From positions 53,460,271 to 53,524,270 of the forward strand of contig OZ022509.1 in the NCBI GenBank assembly GCA_963989385.1: a stretch of 64,000 nt of DNA, given 5' to 3'. How positions within the stretch are numbered: position 1 is the first letter of the stretch; every line of letters begins with the position of its first letter. The stretch is from Ctena decussata (lineage: Eukaryota > Mollusca > Bivalvia > Lucinida > Lucinidae). The translations under genes were made by a program, and so were the position numbers. The notes under the pieces were generated by a model. That model was not told where the DNA came from. It made no database searches and saw only the letters and a program-made list of their open reading frames with translations. Shown here piece after piece: positions 10,628 through 22,364 of the stretch.

Positions 10628-12855
10628 CACGCCTGGTAAACTATCACAGGTATCTCCGGCGGAGGTACCGATAAAAAGTTGTGACAGGCATATGGAGCTG
10701 CCTGTGACTGTCAAAAAAATGACAACAAACGGTAGGAATTCCACATTTTTGACAAAATATAAAATGACCAGGGAGTTTATTAAAAATCAAAAAGTGCTAT
10801 TCGACCCTTATAGACATAAAGTTTTGCCACACATCATCTCCCCCAGAACTTTCCATATTAACCAAAGATTCGACTTTTGAAGTGGCCCACAGTAGTCAAA
10901 ACATAAAGAATTTGGCCGTTTTTTTGGTCTTAAAAGCAGTTATCTTGCATACGAAAATGGTTTTCACGGCACACTGATGTTAAGGTGACCTCCTCGCCCA
11001 AATATAAATGTCAACTGACTACAAACAAGGTTTGATTTTTTTTCAAAACAACAGCTGGAGGTGCCTGCAGTGACGTTGAGGTGCCTGTGGTGTAGGAAAA
11101 TATAGTGAAAATCTTAATAGTTATTGCAGCTGGAAATATTGGCATACTTCTTCTCTAAACCACTGCCTGGAAAGAATCATCCATTGAACGTCCCAATAAG
11201 CTATCATAATGCATATATCATGAAATTCCATGTTAAATTCCTAAAACACCATCTCAAAGAGTTATTGCCCATTATGTTTCCGCTTCTGTTAGTCAAACAC
11301 TGACGAATTTCACATAGTTGCTGAAAATTTACTGCCTAAGTCGGTGTTAAAATCGTTATGAAATGCGCGCTGAAATAAGAGTCAACATTTTTGTGAATGG
11401 TGATGGCTGTGATCGGGAGGTGCTGCCTGTGAGTTATTCCAACTCGTCAGAAATTGTCGAGGTCACACGCGTCATGCCAGCTACACGTATGGTGTGTCAA
11501 ATGGGTCAAAATTACCGATATCCGTCAACAGGCTTACACGTACAGGTACCTTTTGGCACCTCATATGCGTGTCGCTCGCATGTGTCGTATGACGCTCGCT
11601 GTATGTGTTAAAGACAGGATTTCTGTGACAGAGGGGGGGGGGGGGGGGGGGCGGGGATAATGTTTCCAGCAATAGCATATCTTGCCTGTACAGGTAAAGG
11701 TATGAAAATTTATTTGACCAATCAGTGGACCAGAATTACCAATTATAATAATTTCATTTGGTGATTGGAGGTGTTGACACTGCGTGATCAAGAGACAGAA
11801 TGACATTTCTGTTCTGTTATGTTCAATTCTCCTAACGACGTTCCCCAAGTGGCTCAGCGCTACGTAACCATAGTTGCACGCACTTGGCGCCGTGTGTCCG
11901 TCCAAGAGAATGACATTTGGAAATTAATCCTCCTTATATAGTCCACTCCAGCCTTTAACTCTATGGTAACTGGAGTGATAGGTGCTACAAGTGATTCAAT
12001 CAGTCTATTTTTTGAATTGTTGGCGCTAGAATCCAAATACATCCGTAAGGCCTACAGATTACATCATCGGCAGGTGACATTTTCATTCGGGGTAGGTGAA
12101 TGACCACCTGTCTGGGAAAGAGCTTTTTATTCGGTTTACCATGCGTGTCTTTTATGAACTATTGTCAATGTATACTTACTTCTATCTTTGTTTTGGGAGC
12201 AGGATGTAAAATCCGATTGTATAAGTTCATGATTATTGTCTGTCGTTTTGATAAAATATGCTTGATATATGCATTATGATAGATTATTGCGACATTGAAT
12301 GAACGATTCTTTCAAAGCAGTGGTCTAGAGATGAAGAATATCAATATTTGCAACCGCAATAAATCTTCAGATTTTCACTTTATTTTCTTACATCACAGGC
12401 ACCTCCATGCCGTCACAGGCACCTCTAGTTGTTTTTTTTTTTTTTTACAGAATCCAGCCTTATTTAGAGTTTATATTTGGGCAAAGAGGTTTTTTACGTC
12501 AGTGTGTCCAGACAAACAGATTCTTATGCAAGAAAAGTGTATTTAGGACCTAAAACAACCGATTTTTTCTTCTTTTGAGTACTTTTGACTGACCTTAAAG
12601 CCACTTCAACAGTCATATCTTCCGCATATATGTAAAGTGCCCGGGGATATATTGTGTGGCAAAACTTCATATACATAAGAGTCGAATAGCATTTTTTGAT
12701 TTTCAATAAACTCCCTGGTTATTATGTATTTTATCCAAAAAGACGAATACCTACCCTTTTTGTCTATTTTTGGACCGTCACAGGTAGCTCCGGATGCCTG
12801 TCACAACTTTTTATTGGTACCTCCGCGGAGGTACCTGTGATAGTTTACCAGGTGT
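10628..12855. mobile_element. 2.2-kb foldback element with ~610-bp inverted arms
   Basis: The left arm (10628-11240) and the right arm (12240-12855) are reverse complements with moderate divergence. Shared blocks, outside inward, include CCTGGTAAACTATCACAGG, AAAAGTTGTGACAGGCAT, CCAGGGAGTTTATT, GTTTTGCCACACA, GAGGTGCCTG and CTATCATAATGCATATATCA. The right arm holds the palindrome GGTACCTCCGCGGAGGTACC (12816-12835). A ~1-kb spacer separates the arms. Frames inside it (for example 10572-10880 and 11363-11611) are not conserved between the arms. This is either a long-TIR transposon or an inverted duplication. Confidence 0.8.
11633..11652. repeat. Poly-G tract
   Basis: A run of about 20 G, interrupted by a single C, in the spacer of the foldback element. 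It could cause assembly or base-calling uncertainty. Confidence 0.9.
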
Positions 12856-12888
12856 GTATGTGCCTCAAGTGATTGACAGGTAAACCGG

Positions 12889-13291
12889 CCCCGGATCCAG
12901 GGGATGGGTTTGGGGCTTGAGCCCCGCCATCTGGGCCTCTGTGTTATGTATTTTATGTGGGCCCCCAGATAATAAGGAGTATCTTAAGCCAGTTTGAGCT
13001 AGATTGGCCACGTGGGTAGATTAAATGTGTGTTTATCCATGTGCGTAGATTAAAATATATGTTGTCTTATTAGAATCGCCTCGGCGAGGCAATTCTAATA
13101 AGATATCACAACATATATTTCAAGGCAAAAAAGGTATTTTAAAACAATTCTTATCAAATCGATCCCTAATTATGTCATATATTTCAAGCCTTCCCTCCTC
13201 CTTCCTACACACCCACATACATCTCAGTACCTCCAAGCCCCACCAGTTATCCAGAGCCCCTATAGTACGTGGTGGTCTGGATCTCGGCCTG
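12889..13291. mobile_element. CCCGGATCCAG-family element, ~400 bp
   Basis: It starts GGCCCCGGATCCAGGGGATG and ends near GGTCTGGATCTCGGCCTG. Shared blocks with the inverted copy at 38566-38832 include TTAGAATCGCCTC, ACATATATTTCAAGG, ATCCCTAATTATGTCATATA and a GTGGTCTGGATC end. This copy carries extra sequence around GGGCCCCCAGATAATAAGG. Its borders are less certain than those of the other copy. Confidence 0.7.
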
Positions 13292-13549
13292 TAAAACTCT
13301 GGATTTATATCATTAAAATCTAAAAGAGTTTCTTCAAGAGCAGAGAACACATTCGAAAGAAGGAACATAGGTCATACTTCGAATTTTCGGGTATTCAAGC
13401 CTCATCAGTGACCCTGAAATGATCTGGTGGTAAAATCCAGGGAAAACGTACTGTAATTTCTTAACTTTGATAAGGCAGTCGATTGAAAGACTGATCATAT
13501 CAGTTTAATGTACACCATTGGATAACCACCACCACAACCACTAACAAAA

Positions 13550-13613
13550 TGTACACTTGTTCCGCATAAAGCTACCGGGAGTACCTCCCGGGAGCTTTAT
13601 GCAGAACATGTGT
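13550..13613. repeat. Hairpin with CCGCATAAAGCT arms
   Basis: TTCCGCATAAAGCT pairs with AGCTTTATGCAGAA, with CCGGGAGTACCTCCCGG forming a second stem at the tip. The outer TACACTTGT/ACATGTGTA also pair. It is probably a small MITE core; no second copy was seen. Confidence 0.65.
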
Positions 13614-13676
13614 AATTTTTGTTGTTGTTGTTTATTTATTTTTTCTATTTTATTATTATTATTATTATCATTATTA
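13614..13676. repeat. (GTT)n and (ATT)n microsatellites
   Basis: GTT repeats followed by a T-rich bridge and about seven ATT/ATC units. Confidence 0.85.
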
Positions 13677-14224
13677 AAAGATATACATGGAAGCTTTGTT
13701 CGGAGGTAACAGTGCTTGCGTGGCATTTATTTTTTCAAAAGGAATTCACTAGGATTCCTGCGATTAATATAGTTTGTTTATACGTAACGCGCACCGATTT
13801 AGCTTTTAGTGATGTTTACTTTTTGTGTGAATAAATAGAAATTCTAAAGCAATATGCACCAAGAAAGAAAACCATAAATATCAGAAACAACTAAATAAGG
13901 AATTTTCCAGAAAAGATGCCGCAATATTAAATACTTCTCATACTCATCTTTCAACTTTCAAACTATATTTATTATACTTTTTTTTTGGACAAAGCAGTAG
14001 TATTTCCATTAAAAACATGTTGAAAATACAAATTAAAATAGGAATACATCTGATTTCACCAAACTAGTGTACGTATACTGCTTTGCAGTCATTTGCTCAT
14101 ATTATGTTTTGTTTGTATATTATTAGATACATGTATTTAACAGGAATTTTTTCTAAAACGTCTCATTCATATAACACTTTTAGATTTGATATTTGAATAA
14201 ATATATGTACTTCTTACTTACACC
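13677..14224. other. AT-rich DNA, nothing recognised
   Basis: A 71-codon frame overlaps the start (13619-13834) but begins in the microsatellite. Nothing else is supported. Confidence 0.45.
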
Positions 14225-14790
14225 GAACTGAAACTATTAATATCAATTCTCTGTAATCATCAAGAATTTTATAATAGGGGTGGCTCACGCATGGTCTCAG
14301 ATTCTGTTCAAACTTTCTGACAGTGTGAGATGTATCACAAAAACAAATGAATGACCGCTGTTTCATTCATTCACACTTCCGTTGCCATGGTAACGGCTCC
14401 CAAGGATTTTGGCCAAAAATGAACAAAAAATTTCTTAAAATTGAACATTTTAGTCCTTTTAGTATTGTTAAAATTGCCATTATTTGGCCTAAATATGTCT
14501 TGTTTGTGAAAATGCAGACCTTTATAAATAAAAATATGTTTTAATATCTCCCTTACTGAATTGCTGTTGTAGTCTCACATACCATGGAATGTGGGTGGGG
14601 TAAGCAGGTCCTGAAAAATGTCGTTTTTAGGCATTTTTGAATTGGTACACCAAAGTTGCGCGGGCACTCCGACATATACGCATACTAATAAATTTTACAG
14701 TGGGGTTTATAAATTCATAAAATGAAAAAACATGTATGGGAAGTTACCATCATATGGTCGTAACCATGGCAACAAAACCTCCCCTATTGA
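14225..14790 (+). repeat. Flanking repeat module of the 14-26 kb array (copy L)
   Basis: Pairs in inverted orientation with 21450-21985. Shared blocks include CAATTCTCTGTAA, GGTGGCTCACGC, CTTTCTGA, GGGCAC and GGGAAGTTACCATC. Both copies keep two GTTRCCATGGYAAC-like palindromes, here at 14391-14404 and 14760-14773. There is no coding frame of note; the 65-codon frame at 14347-14544 is not preserved in the partner. Confidence 0.75.
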
Positions 14791-15424
14791 AAAACTACAA
14801 AAATACAATATTGTTAAAAAAGAATTCATTTATTTCTATATGGTGTGATAAGAACAATTTCGTACAGTCAGAATTGTTATTTTAATTTCACCCTTGTGTA
14901 AACAATCAACAGATACTGTGAAAAAATTAATTTTAGGCCATTCAGGGGCAGCAAAAGGGGCGAAAAGTGAAAATTTCAATACAAAACTCAATAATATCTC
15001 GTTTCATTTCTAGAAAAACAGCACTAACAACACTTAAATATGCTTAAAAGCTGTTCTGAATATATCATGCATTTTATTATGACACTATGTATGCTCTGAG
15101 GCCATTTGTTTTACAGAAAAAGGGGCTCAGAAAGGGCTCAAAAATGGGGGAGGCAGGGGGGGGGGGATATAGAAAATGAGAAATATTTCTAGGACTTTAT
15201 AATGCAATCATATGTAACCGTTGCACTTATTGACAAAATCTTAAACTTTGCATATGAGAATACAGGAGGAAACAAAATATGCTGTGAACAAACTAATGTT
15301 AGCCTCTAAGGGGGCGGGGGGGGGAGGGGGGGGGGAGGGGGTTCAAAGAAGAAAGAAGGGAAATTTCCACTCAAAACACACACAATTCTTATTTTACTTC
15401 TGAAATATATAAGCTGTGAGACAG
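14791..15424. other. Spacer with purine-rich G tracts
   Basis: Contains GGGGGGGG runs near 15155-15170 and a G/A-rich stretch at about 15307-15345. No partner was seen in the inverted copy. Confidence 0.5.
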
Positions 15425-15702
15425 ATATGGTTTTGTAGACCATCATTTTCGAAAAGCCCAGTATCTTAGAAGTATTTTGCAGCACGTTAACCCTCTGGCG
15501 AATGGGGTGTTACGCTGTAACAGCCTGTTATAAACGTTACCCATTACAACAATAAAAATTACATAAAAATTATTGAAAATTATAAAACAAAATAGAAGTC
15601 ATTTTCCTATGTTTACAATTATACTAGATTCTAATAGAACAATCCAGTAGCTAAAAGTTATGATGTTTAAATTATCGCTTTAGCTTACATGGTGTAATAT
15701 AC

Positions 15703-15939
15703 GTGACATTTGTCTTTACACTCGATCAAAATTGCTATTTCCATCCAAAATACTTTCTTTTTGTAAATTATTCCTTCCATATTGTACCATATATTTATTA
15801 CTGTATTAAAGGCAATTTGTTCATCTTTTCAGATCCGCAAAATTTTTTATCCTATCTTATATATTTTGTGAGAAATATTATGTTGAACACAGTAACCCCT
15901 AACAAATGTTCCATATTACAGTTATCACTTGCGGTATAA
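15703..15939 (+). pseudogene. 78-codon frame kept open in both element copies
   Basis: I do not recognise this product. The predicted peptide is rich in Phe, Tyr and Leu. It aligns along its whole length with the minus-strand frame at 25948-26220, ending in the same PNKCSILQLSL motif. The third copy (about 20090-20330) is broken by stops, and substitutions between the two open copies fall at all codon positions. That argues for chance or relic openness over a maintained protein. Confidence 0.2.
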
Positions 15940-16652
15940 TTCAAGTACTCGAATTACACTGTTGGTGTTGAAAACAACAGAATAGTGTAATATCGAATAT
16001 GTCAGCCTATTAAAATAGCAAGGAACAGTGGCACAATATTTTGAAAGCAGCTCACTCGGCCATAAAGATCGGTTATATACGTTACCTTAGACTATTTTTT
16101 ATTAAAATCATATAAATTTTAGATAAAATCATTTTGTTTTCTTTGGTAGCAGTTTCTTCATAAAAGAATCTTTTAATATTAGAAAAAATACATTCTGGTT
16201 TATTCTTTATCATTAGCTATTTCTATTAGTGATGTGAATAGCATTAATGTATAAATTAGTTCATTATTATACCTCTAATCAGTTTTTTTTTTCATTTTCA
16301 CATAGAAAACAATAACAAATATAAGTCTGGCAGTTCTTGTGATATTTTGTGTACTTGGGCCTATCAACACTTTCATCCTTGATTAGTTTTAGGGATTCAT
16401 GAGGAGTGTTTTATACGTGATTAAACACAGTATACTTTATATACTTCAAATTGTAATGTTTAGAAACGTGACATATTCTAAACATGCAAACCTGGTTTTG
16501 CTATTTACTTGGTTACTATATAAAAAATCAAAGTATTTAATAATGACATTTCTCGCCATCTTTCTTTTAGAATTTTTACAGTTGAGTTTGAGGGATGGTA
16601 ACATTCATGAAATTTTGTTATATAAAGCAGAAAAAATACAAAAAGAGAGAGA

Positions 16653-16653
16653 G

Positions 16654-16683
<30 letters not shown>
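16653..16683 (+). repeat. Poly-A tract, ~30 bp
   Basis: A GAGAGAGA lead-in followed by about 30 A. It creates the lysine tail of the frame at 16399-16695, which is therefore not a gene. The corresponding place in the inverted copy lacks the tract. Confidence 0.9.
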
Positions 16684-16684
<1 letters not shown>

Positions 16685-17464
16685 AGGAAGGTTAAAAAAA
16701 AAAATAATAATAATAAAAAAACAGAACTTCAGAGAAGATAAAGCCACTGTTTTTTTTTTATAAAAGCCAGCATTGATTTTGCATATAGGTCTCGAATAAA
16801 ATAATATAAAATAAGTTTGATAACGTTAAAACTTGAGCGGAACTTGAGCAGTTTCGTCCTGTTTCGTATAAAACTATAAAATAATCAGTAATCAACAATA
16901 CAAAATGTGGTACAACTTGTTTATTGACAGGATCTGGGAAAGTTTTTACGTGCACACTAAAAAACTCTAAAGCAGAATAGTAAATCTGAGGTTTGAAGAC
17001 TTCAGCCAAAAACAGTTATGCATCAAAATTAACGTGAATACTTGCTGGTAGTGTATACTTACTTGTGTAAAACTATCGTGTATTTTGCGTTACCAAGGGA
17101 AACAACATTGCTCAGTTTCAGTGAAAAAAAAACATACGTTTGAAAATGTTAAATGGTAGTGTTAATACGTTGCTTAATTAAGTTCATTTAACATGTAGTT
17201 CCTAACAATAATTTGTCAGCCAGGAGTTTGGGAGTATAGCATCAAAACACTTAAGACATAAATAGAGAACTCGCAGCTTACACATGATATAATAGCAATG
17301 TATACGTGCTATGTTTAAGATAATCTATATTTCTATGCTTTTGTTTCTTGCTATTTTAAGTCTGGCTATATTAAACCATCGCTTAACGAATCGATCTACA
17401 AAAGAACACATAGATATGTTTAGTTAGACAAAAATATTGTTATTTTTCCAGGAACAGTGTAACA

Positions 17465-17668
17465 GTGAGCTCTAACAACTTAATGAAATGGAAAATTAAA
17501 ATAACAAAGTATATTAATGTTGGTCATTGCTGTTCAGATATTTATGAGCAAATGTTAATTGTTCTCATTCAGAATGTACTCACCTACACTGGAGTTATAC
17601 TTTGCAGCATAATAGTGAGAAAAAACAAAACAAAAAACGAGCAAGTAACGTATACAACTATTCATTGA
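17465..17668 (+). pseudogene. 67-codon frame with partner in the inverted copy
   Basis: Not recognised. The residues around SDIYEQ, LIQNV and LCSII have counterparts in the minus-strand frame at 24339-24524 (SDIYEQ, LLQNI, LCSII). It may be a relic of a coding segment of the 4-kb element or accidental. No family can be named. Confidence 0.2.
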
Positions 17669-19749
17669 GAGTTTATAAAATCTTCATTTTCAATTCCTTT
17701 GACCAGTAATACAATATTTCTGAACAGTAAATAATCAAACAATAGAGGAAGTGCATACCTATACATGCAAAGGAAGGGCTAACCTAAATAATTTACTGTA
17801 TTTCATCTCCATGACTTTGTATAACCATATTGTTTAGCAATAAATGTTGTTGTATATTGCGTATTCATGATATCATACTGCTAATGAAATCATTCTTGTC
17901 CAAGTATTTTAAATGCTGTTAGATAATACAGCATTTTGGCAGTATCCAAACAACAATTTAAGAAGCTAACATATTGAAAACGTCTGACTGAAAATTGTCT
18001 TTCGTAAGATCTTTAGTCATTGATGGTTACAACTAAATATTTGTATCAACAGAATGACAAATAGAACTCTAACAGGATGATGACAGAATGTTGTATGCGT
18101 TATAAACAATGTCTATTTCTGTAACCCTTAAATTTTCATATTGTTATTTTGTTGCAATGTATTCGATGGGGGCTGTGTAAACAGATCACGTAGATAACAA
18201 TTTAACAAGCAAGTTATGATCACAGGAGCCACACGTTTTCTAACCTATGCAAAGCCGTTACTGTGCAAAGAGGCTGTTGGCTGAAGAAGCGACTGACAGC
18301 AAAGCAATAATGGTGTTAATGCCGGTCAACCGAGTTGATACTGCTTTTGATTGCCTCACCGGGCAGTCACAGTCACATATTTGTATGTAGGGCAATTCAA
18401 TGGCTCAATCAACAGCACAGGTAGCAAAATTGATTTTATCCCTATTATGACTCTAAACATAAATAGTGATAGTTACATTATATATCAACTTATACTTACT
18501 TCATTTGATGCATAAAATTAAAAATAATAGCATTTTTATGAAGTCACTTTTAAATGAAACTGAATAGAAGGCAAGGTCGAACTGCTTCAGCTGTAACGAT
18601 CTATGTGCGTCTTGCTGAACCCTTGTGCATTTCAAAGAGCTAAATTTACCATCTGAATACTAGTGGTAAGCTAATGTTACAACAATGAATGCTTTATGCC
18701 GCCAGGGAACTAATATTGTGGTAACAGGTCACTCACAAAGCTTATCCTCAGACATATTACAAACATGTAACGTAATGTTACTGTTAGACTGCCTTTCAAA
18801 TATACACTATCCAATTCTTTTTTTAAGTTTGAAAACACATAACATTGGTGTTTCTTCATATTTACATGTATAGCAGTGTCTACTTAAGACATACCGTAAT
18901 GCAGATAACATTGAAAGACTACAGCAGCTGATGTTAGGTTTCCTAGATTTTCTCATCATTTTGTAGGTTATATTCTTAAAAAAATGATACATTCTGTCCT
19001 CAATTAATATTTCCACTGCTAAGTGCTACCTAACTTATCTCAGCTGGGTATGATTCGAAGAAGAGTGATGGAGCATGTATACATTTCAGTCCACCAATTC
19101 AGCGATTTAGTCTCATTCTGTTTTTTATCATTTTTTTCTTATTTTTGTTATGGTTATATACATTACATATTTATTGTGACTGCTGACTGTTGTTGTAAGA
19201 CTTTACTTTTATGTATTAGATTATTAAAATAGACATGTTTGTGATCTTAGCTTTCTCTACGCTTCAATTCTTACAATTTGCTCCTTATATTACATGTATA
19301 TAGACATAGAAGGAAAAAACGTCAAATACAATGTTAGCTACGTTATACCGATTTTTCAACATATCTTTGACATGTCAATAACTTTGAAACAGCGATTTAT
19401 GTACCAGCATACAAAACGCAACATTAGTTAGGGTGAATACTTACACGTGTGTAACAATGCGTATTTTCAATTATAACGTGAATATATTAATATGGGTAGA
19501 CGTAATTGATGTTGAAGTTAAACATTAACGCCCCAACGTACAGAGGGTTAACATAAGTCATTTTGTTTCTTATATAATGTAGTTTTATAAATAATTAGGA
19601 TACAAAAACCCCACCTGGGGGTGTGGGGGGAGGGGTCTATGGCCAGCTCAAGGTCTACTAGCTGATGAAAGTGTTCAAAGAAACATGTACCATGTACACA
19701 AAAGATCTTTAGGGCTGCAACTATTTAATTGCGTTAATTTTCTAAGAGA

Positions 19750-20578
19750 CGGTGAATTTGGTGGTATTGTAATGAACTATCTTATGCATTAATGTTGTTT
19801 ACATCACTGCTAGTAATAGCTAATGATCAAAAACAAACCAGAATGTATGTTTCTTATACTCGAAGATTCTTTTATGAAGAAACTGGTAACAAAAGAAAAC
19901 CAAACTGTTCTATCTTCAAATTATATGATTTTAAAGAAAAAAGTCACAGGCAACAATTATAAGCGACAGTTACGGCCAAGGGACTATCAGAAATAGTGAT
20001 AGAGATGCGTTCAACATATTGTCTCACCCATAATTGCTGTTTCGATAGGCTGACAGAGGCAGTTTACCTTATACTGTTGTTTTAAATTCCCATGTTGTTA
20101 TTCAAGCATTTGAATTATAAGGCAATAAATAATTACGATATGGAATATTTTGTAAGTGGGTACTGTGTTCAACAGCCCATTTCTCCCAAAGTATAAATGA
20201 TATGACAATAATATCTGCTGAAGTGAAAAGATGAATAAGTTGCCTTTAAGACAGTAACAAACGTAAGGTCTAATACGGAAAAGAAAACTTACAAGAAGAA
20301 AATACTTTGAATGAAAACAGCAATTAATGGAGTGTTATTTATTTATCTATTTGCAAAGACAAATATCACGTATGTAACGCCACGTAAGCTAAAATGATCT
20401 TTAAAACATCACAAAGTGTAGCTACCGTATTCTTATGTTAGAACATATTATAATTTTATACGTGTGAATGTGACTTCCATGCTTTTGTAACTTTCACTAT
20501 TTTCATATTATATTTACCGTTTTGATGGGTAACGTTTTTAACAAACTGTTACAGCATAGCGCTTCCATTGCCAGAGGG
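19750..20578 (-). mobile_element. End fragment of the TTAA element (array copy 3)
   Basis: In minus orientation it repeats about 830 bp of the CCCTCTGGCG end of the 4-kb element: CCAGAGGGCTAA at 20571-20582, ATGGGTAACG, CCCAAAGTATA, GACAGTAACAAAC and GAAGAAACTG blocks. The flank to about 20690 also matches. The terminal TTAA has become CTAA, as in the copy ending at 26395. Confidence 0.75.
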
Positions 20579-20699
20579 CTAAAATACAAAATACTTGTAA
20601 GACATTGGGCATTATGTAAATCATGATCTATAAACTTCCTACGGAGAGGGGTCGAGGGGGAGGTAACCATAGATGACTTGTGGCCCAGCAAGTGATAAT

Positions 20700-21129
20700 T
20701 GAGATATGAAATATCTTCTAAGAGTGTAGTGTGTTCAATATCCTATTTCTCACAAAGTATAAAAGTTAAGATAATAATATTGACTGATTCGAAAAGATAA
20801 ATAAATTGCCTTTTAGACAGAAGCAAACCTATGGTCTAATACGGAAAGAAAAACCTTACAAGAATAAATCATTTTGGATGGAAACAGCAATTTTAATGAA
20901 GTGTAAAGACAAATGTAACGTATGTAACGCCATGTAAGCTAAAATTATCTTTCAAAGAGCATAATTTTTTAGCTACTGGATTCTCCTTATAGACCATATT
21001 ATGGTTTTAAACATGTGAATGTTTCTTCCATACTTTTGTAAGTTTCAATAGTTTTATATTTTATTTACGTTTTTGATGGGTAACCTTTGTAACATGCTGT
21101 TTTTGCGTAACCTGACAATCGCCGGAGGG
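20700..21129 (-). mobile_element. End fragment of the TTAA element (array copy 4)
   Basis: A second, shorter fragment directly follows, with the same order of blocks: CACAAAGTATAAAAG, CGTATGTAACGCCATGTAAG, GATGGGTAAC and CGGAGGGCTTA. The following flank (21130-21240) keeps AAAATACTTGTAAGATGC, as in the other copies. A tandem duplication of this end is the simplest explanation. Confidence 0.75.
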
Positions 21130-21130
21130 C

Positions 21131-21449
21131 TTACATGTTGCAAAATACTTGTAAGATGCTAGGCTTTAAGAAACTGTAATATACAGAACTCCCGCTAGGA
21201 GAAGTGGGTAGGTGGTAAACCATATTTGGATTGTTGCTTATTTTTGGCACAAAATATTTACCTGTTCGGGCCCCTAAAATGACCCTTAACACCTGCCCAT
21301 CTGGGCCCACAATCAATAAACTGTAGTAAAGCAAAGACCTGACAAATAAATTGTGTTTATCTACTAACATATTGCAGTATTAAAGTGCTGTGGATGAACA
21401 AAGACTTATTTAAATGTGATTCTTCCACTTTTCGTTTTTAAAAGGGTAA
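21131..21449. other. Array flank plus short unique segment
   Basis: The first ~110 bp match the flanks next to 20578 and 26395. From about 21240 to 21430, including CCTGTTCGGGCCCCTAAAATG, the sequence has no partner in the window. Confidence 0.5.
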
Positions 21450-21982
21450 CATAATTGTTGCCATGGTAACGATAAGAAGATGGTAACTTCCCACACATGT
21501 TTTTCCATAATGTTAAACATGAAGTACCATTATTGACAGTGAATATGTGGAGATGTGTCAAAGTGCCCGCGGGGCTCTTGAATATTGGGTAAAAAATGAT
21601 GAAAAACGATGAATTTCAATATCTTGATACCCCACCCACCTTTGAAGCACAAGTGTGATTCTACAGTCGACTGAATTCGTTTTAGTAGCTCGCTATAGAA
21701 TTCATCCTGAGTAATATTTGAAAGAACAATTTACGATTTACAATAAATATATAAAGTTTAGAAGATGTAATTGTGCAAAAATAGTCAATTTTCACTGATA
21801 TTTTTAGAGTTTCAGGCCAAATATTATAAATCCCGTTACCATGGAAACGGGCCATAAAAAATAGGTAGTTGTATTTCAATATTTTCTTTTAAAGTGACAA
21901 GGAACATGCTCAGAAAGTTTCGTTAAAATCTGTGACTAGGCGTGAGCCACCATTCTCGATGGTTACAGAGAATTGGTATTAA
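21450..21982 (-). repeat. Flanking repeat module of the 14-26 kb array (copy R)
   Basis: Inverted counterpart of 14225-14790, ending in GGCGTGAGCCACC and CAGAGAATTGG. It keeps GTTGCCATGGTAAC at 21457-21470 and GTTACCATGGAAAC at 21835-21848, at positions equivalent to those of the other copy. Confidence 0.75.
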
Positions 21983-22184
21983 CACTTTAAGCAACAGTGA
22001 CGAAAATAGTAGAGTTTGCAAACAGTGTAAATCCTGATGAGGCGGTTCATCATGAGCCGCCTCATCTAGATCTACACTGTTTGCATCTAGTCTTTGAATT
22101 CTCAATATGAAATGTCTCAGACAAGACATTTTTTTAATTTTTGCAGACGAAAATTTTGTCGTCTGCTTTTTGATGCTTAAAGAG
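21983..22184 (-). mobile_element. TTAA MITE, AGCGCC family, copy 1
   Basis: TTAA lies on both sides (21979-21982 and 22185-22188). The ends are CACTTTAAGC and GATGCTTAAAGAG. The interior carries the modular hairpin (22018-22084), GAATTCTCAATATGAAATGT and TTTGTCGTCTGCTTTTTG. The 98-codon minus frame at 21923-22219 simply reads through it. Confidence 0.9.
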
Positions 22185-22364
22185 TTAAAAGTCACTAAAC
22201 TGTACTGGCTGGCGACCAATGGCGGTCATTTTTTGTAACACTTTTTACTTTGTAAACCTAATAGACCTTGAGCTGACCATAGACCCCCCTCCCCCCCAGG
22301 GGGAATTTTGGACACTATGATTTTCTGAAACTACATTATATAAGAAACAAAATGACACATGTAA

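Larger units (their letters stand above)
15491..19547 (+). mobile_element. TTAA-bounded ~4.06-kb element (array copy L)
   Basis: The left end is TTAA then CCCTCTGGCGAATGGGGTGT. The right end, read inward on the other strand, is TTAA then CCCTCTGTACGTTGGGGCGT, giving imperfect inverted termini with TTAA at 15487-15490 and 19548-19551. TTAA targets and CCY ends are the hallmark of piggyBac-type elements. The interior is AT-rich, collinear with 22365-26395 in reverse, and lacks a recognisable transposase, so it is likely non-autonomous or decayed. Short frames with counterparts in the other copy are 15703-15939 and 17465-17668. A poly-A run lies at 16653-16683. Confidence 0.7.

Noticed and set aside
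10572..10880. 102-codon frame
   Set aside because: It sits in one arm of the foldback element; the reverse-complement arm does not preserve the frame.
16399..16695. 98-codon frame with a lysine-rich end
   Set aside because: The tail is a poly-A tract. The frame lies in the AT-rich 4-kb element and is not kept in its partner copy.
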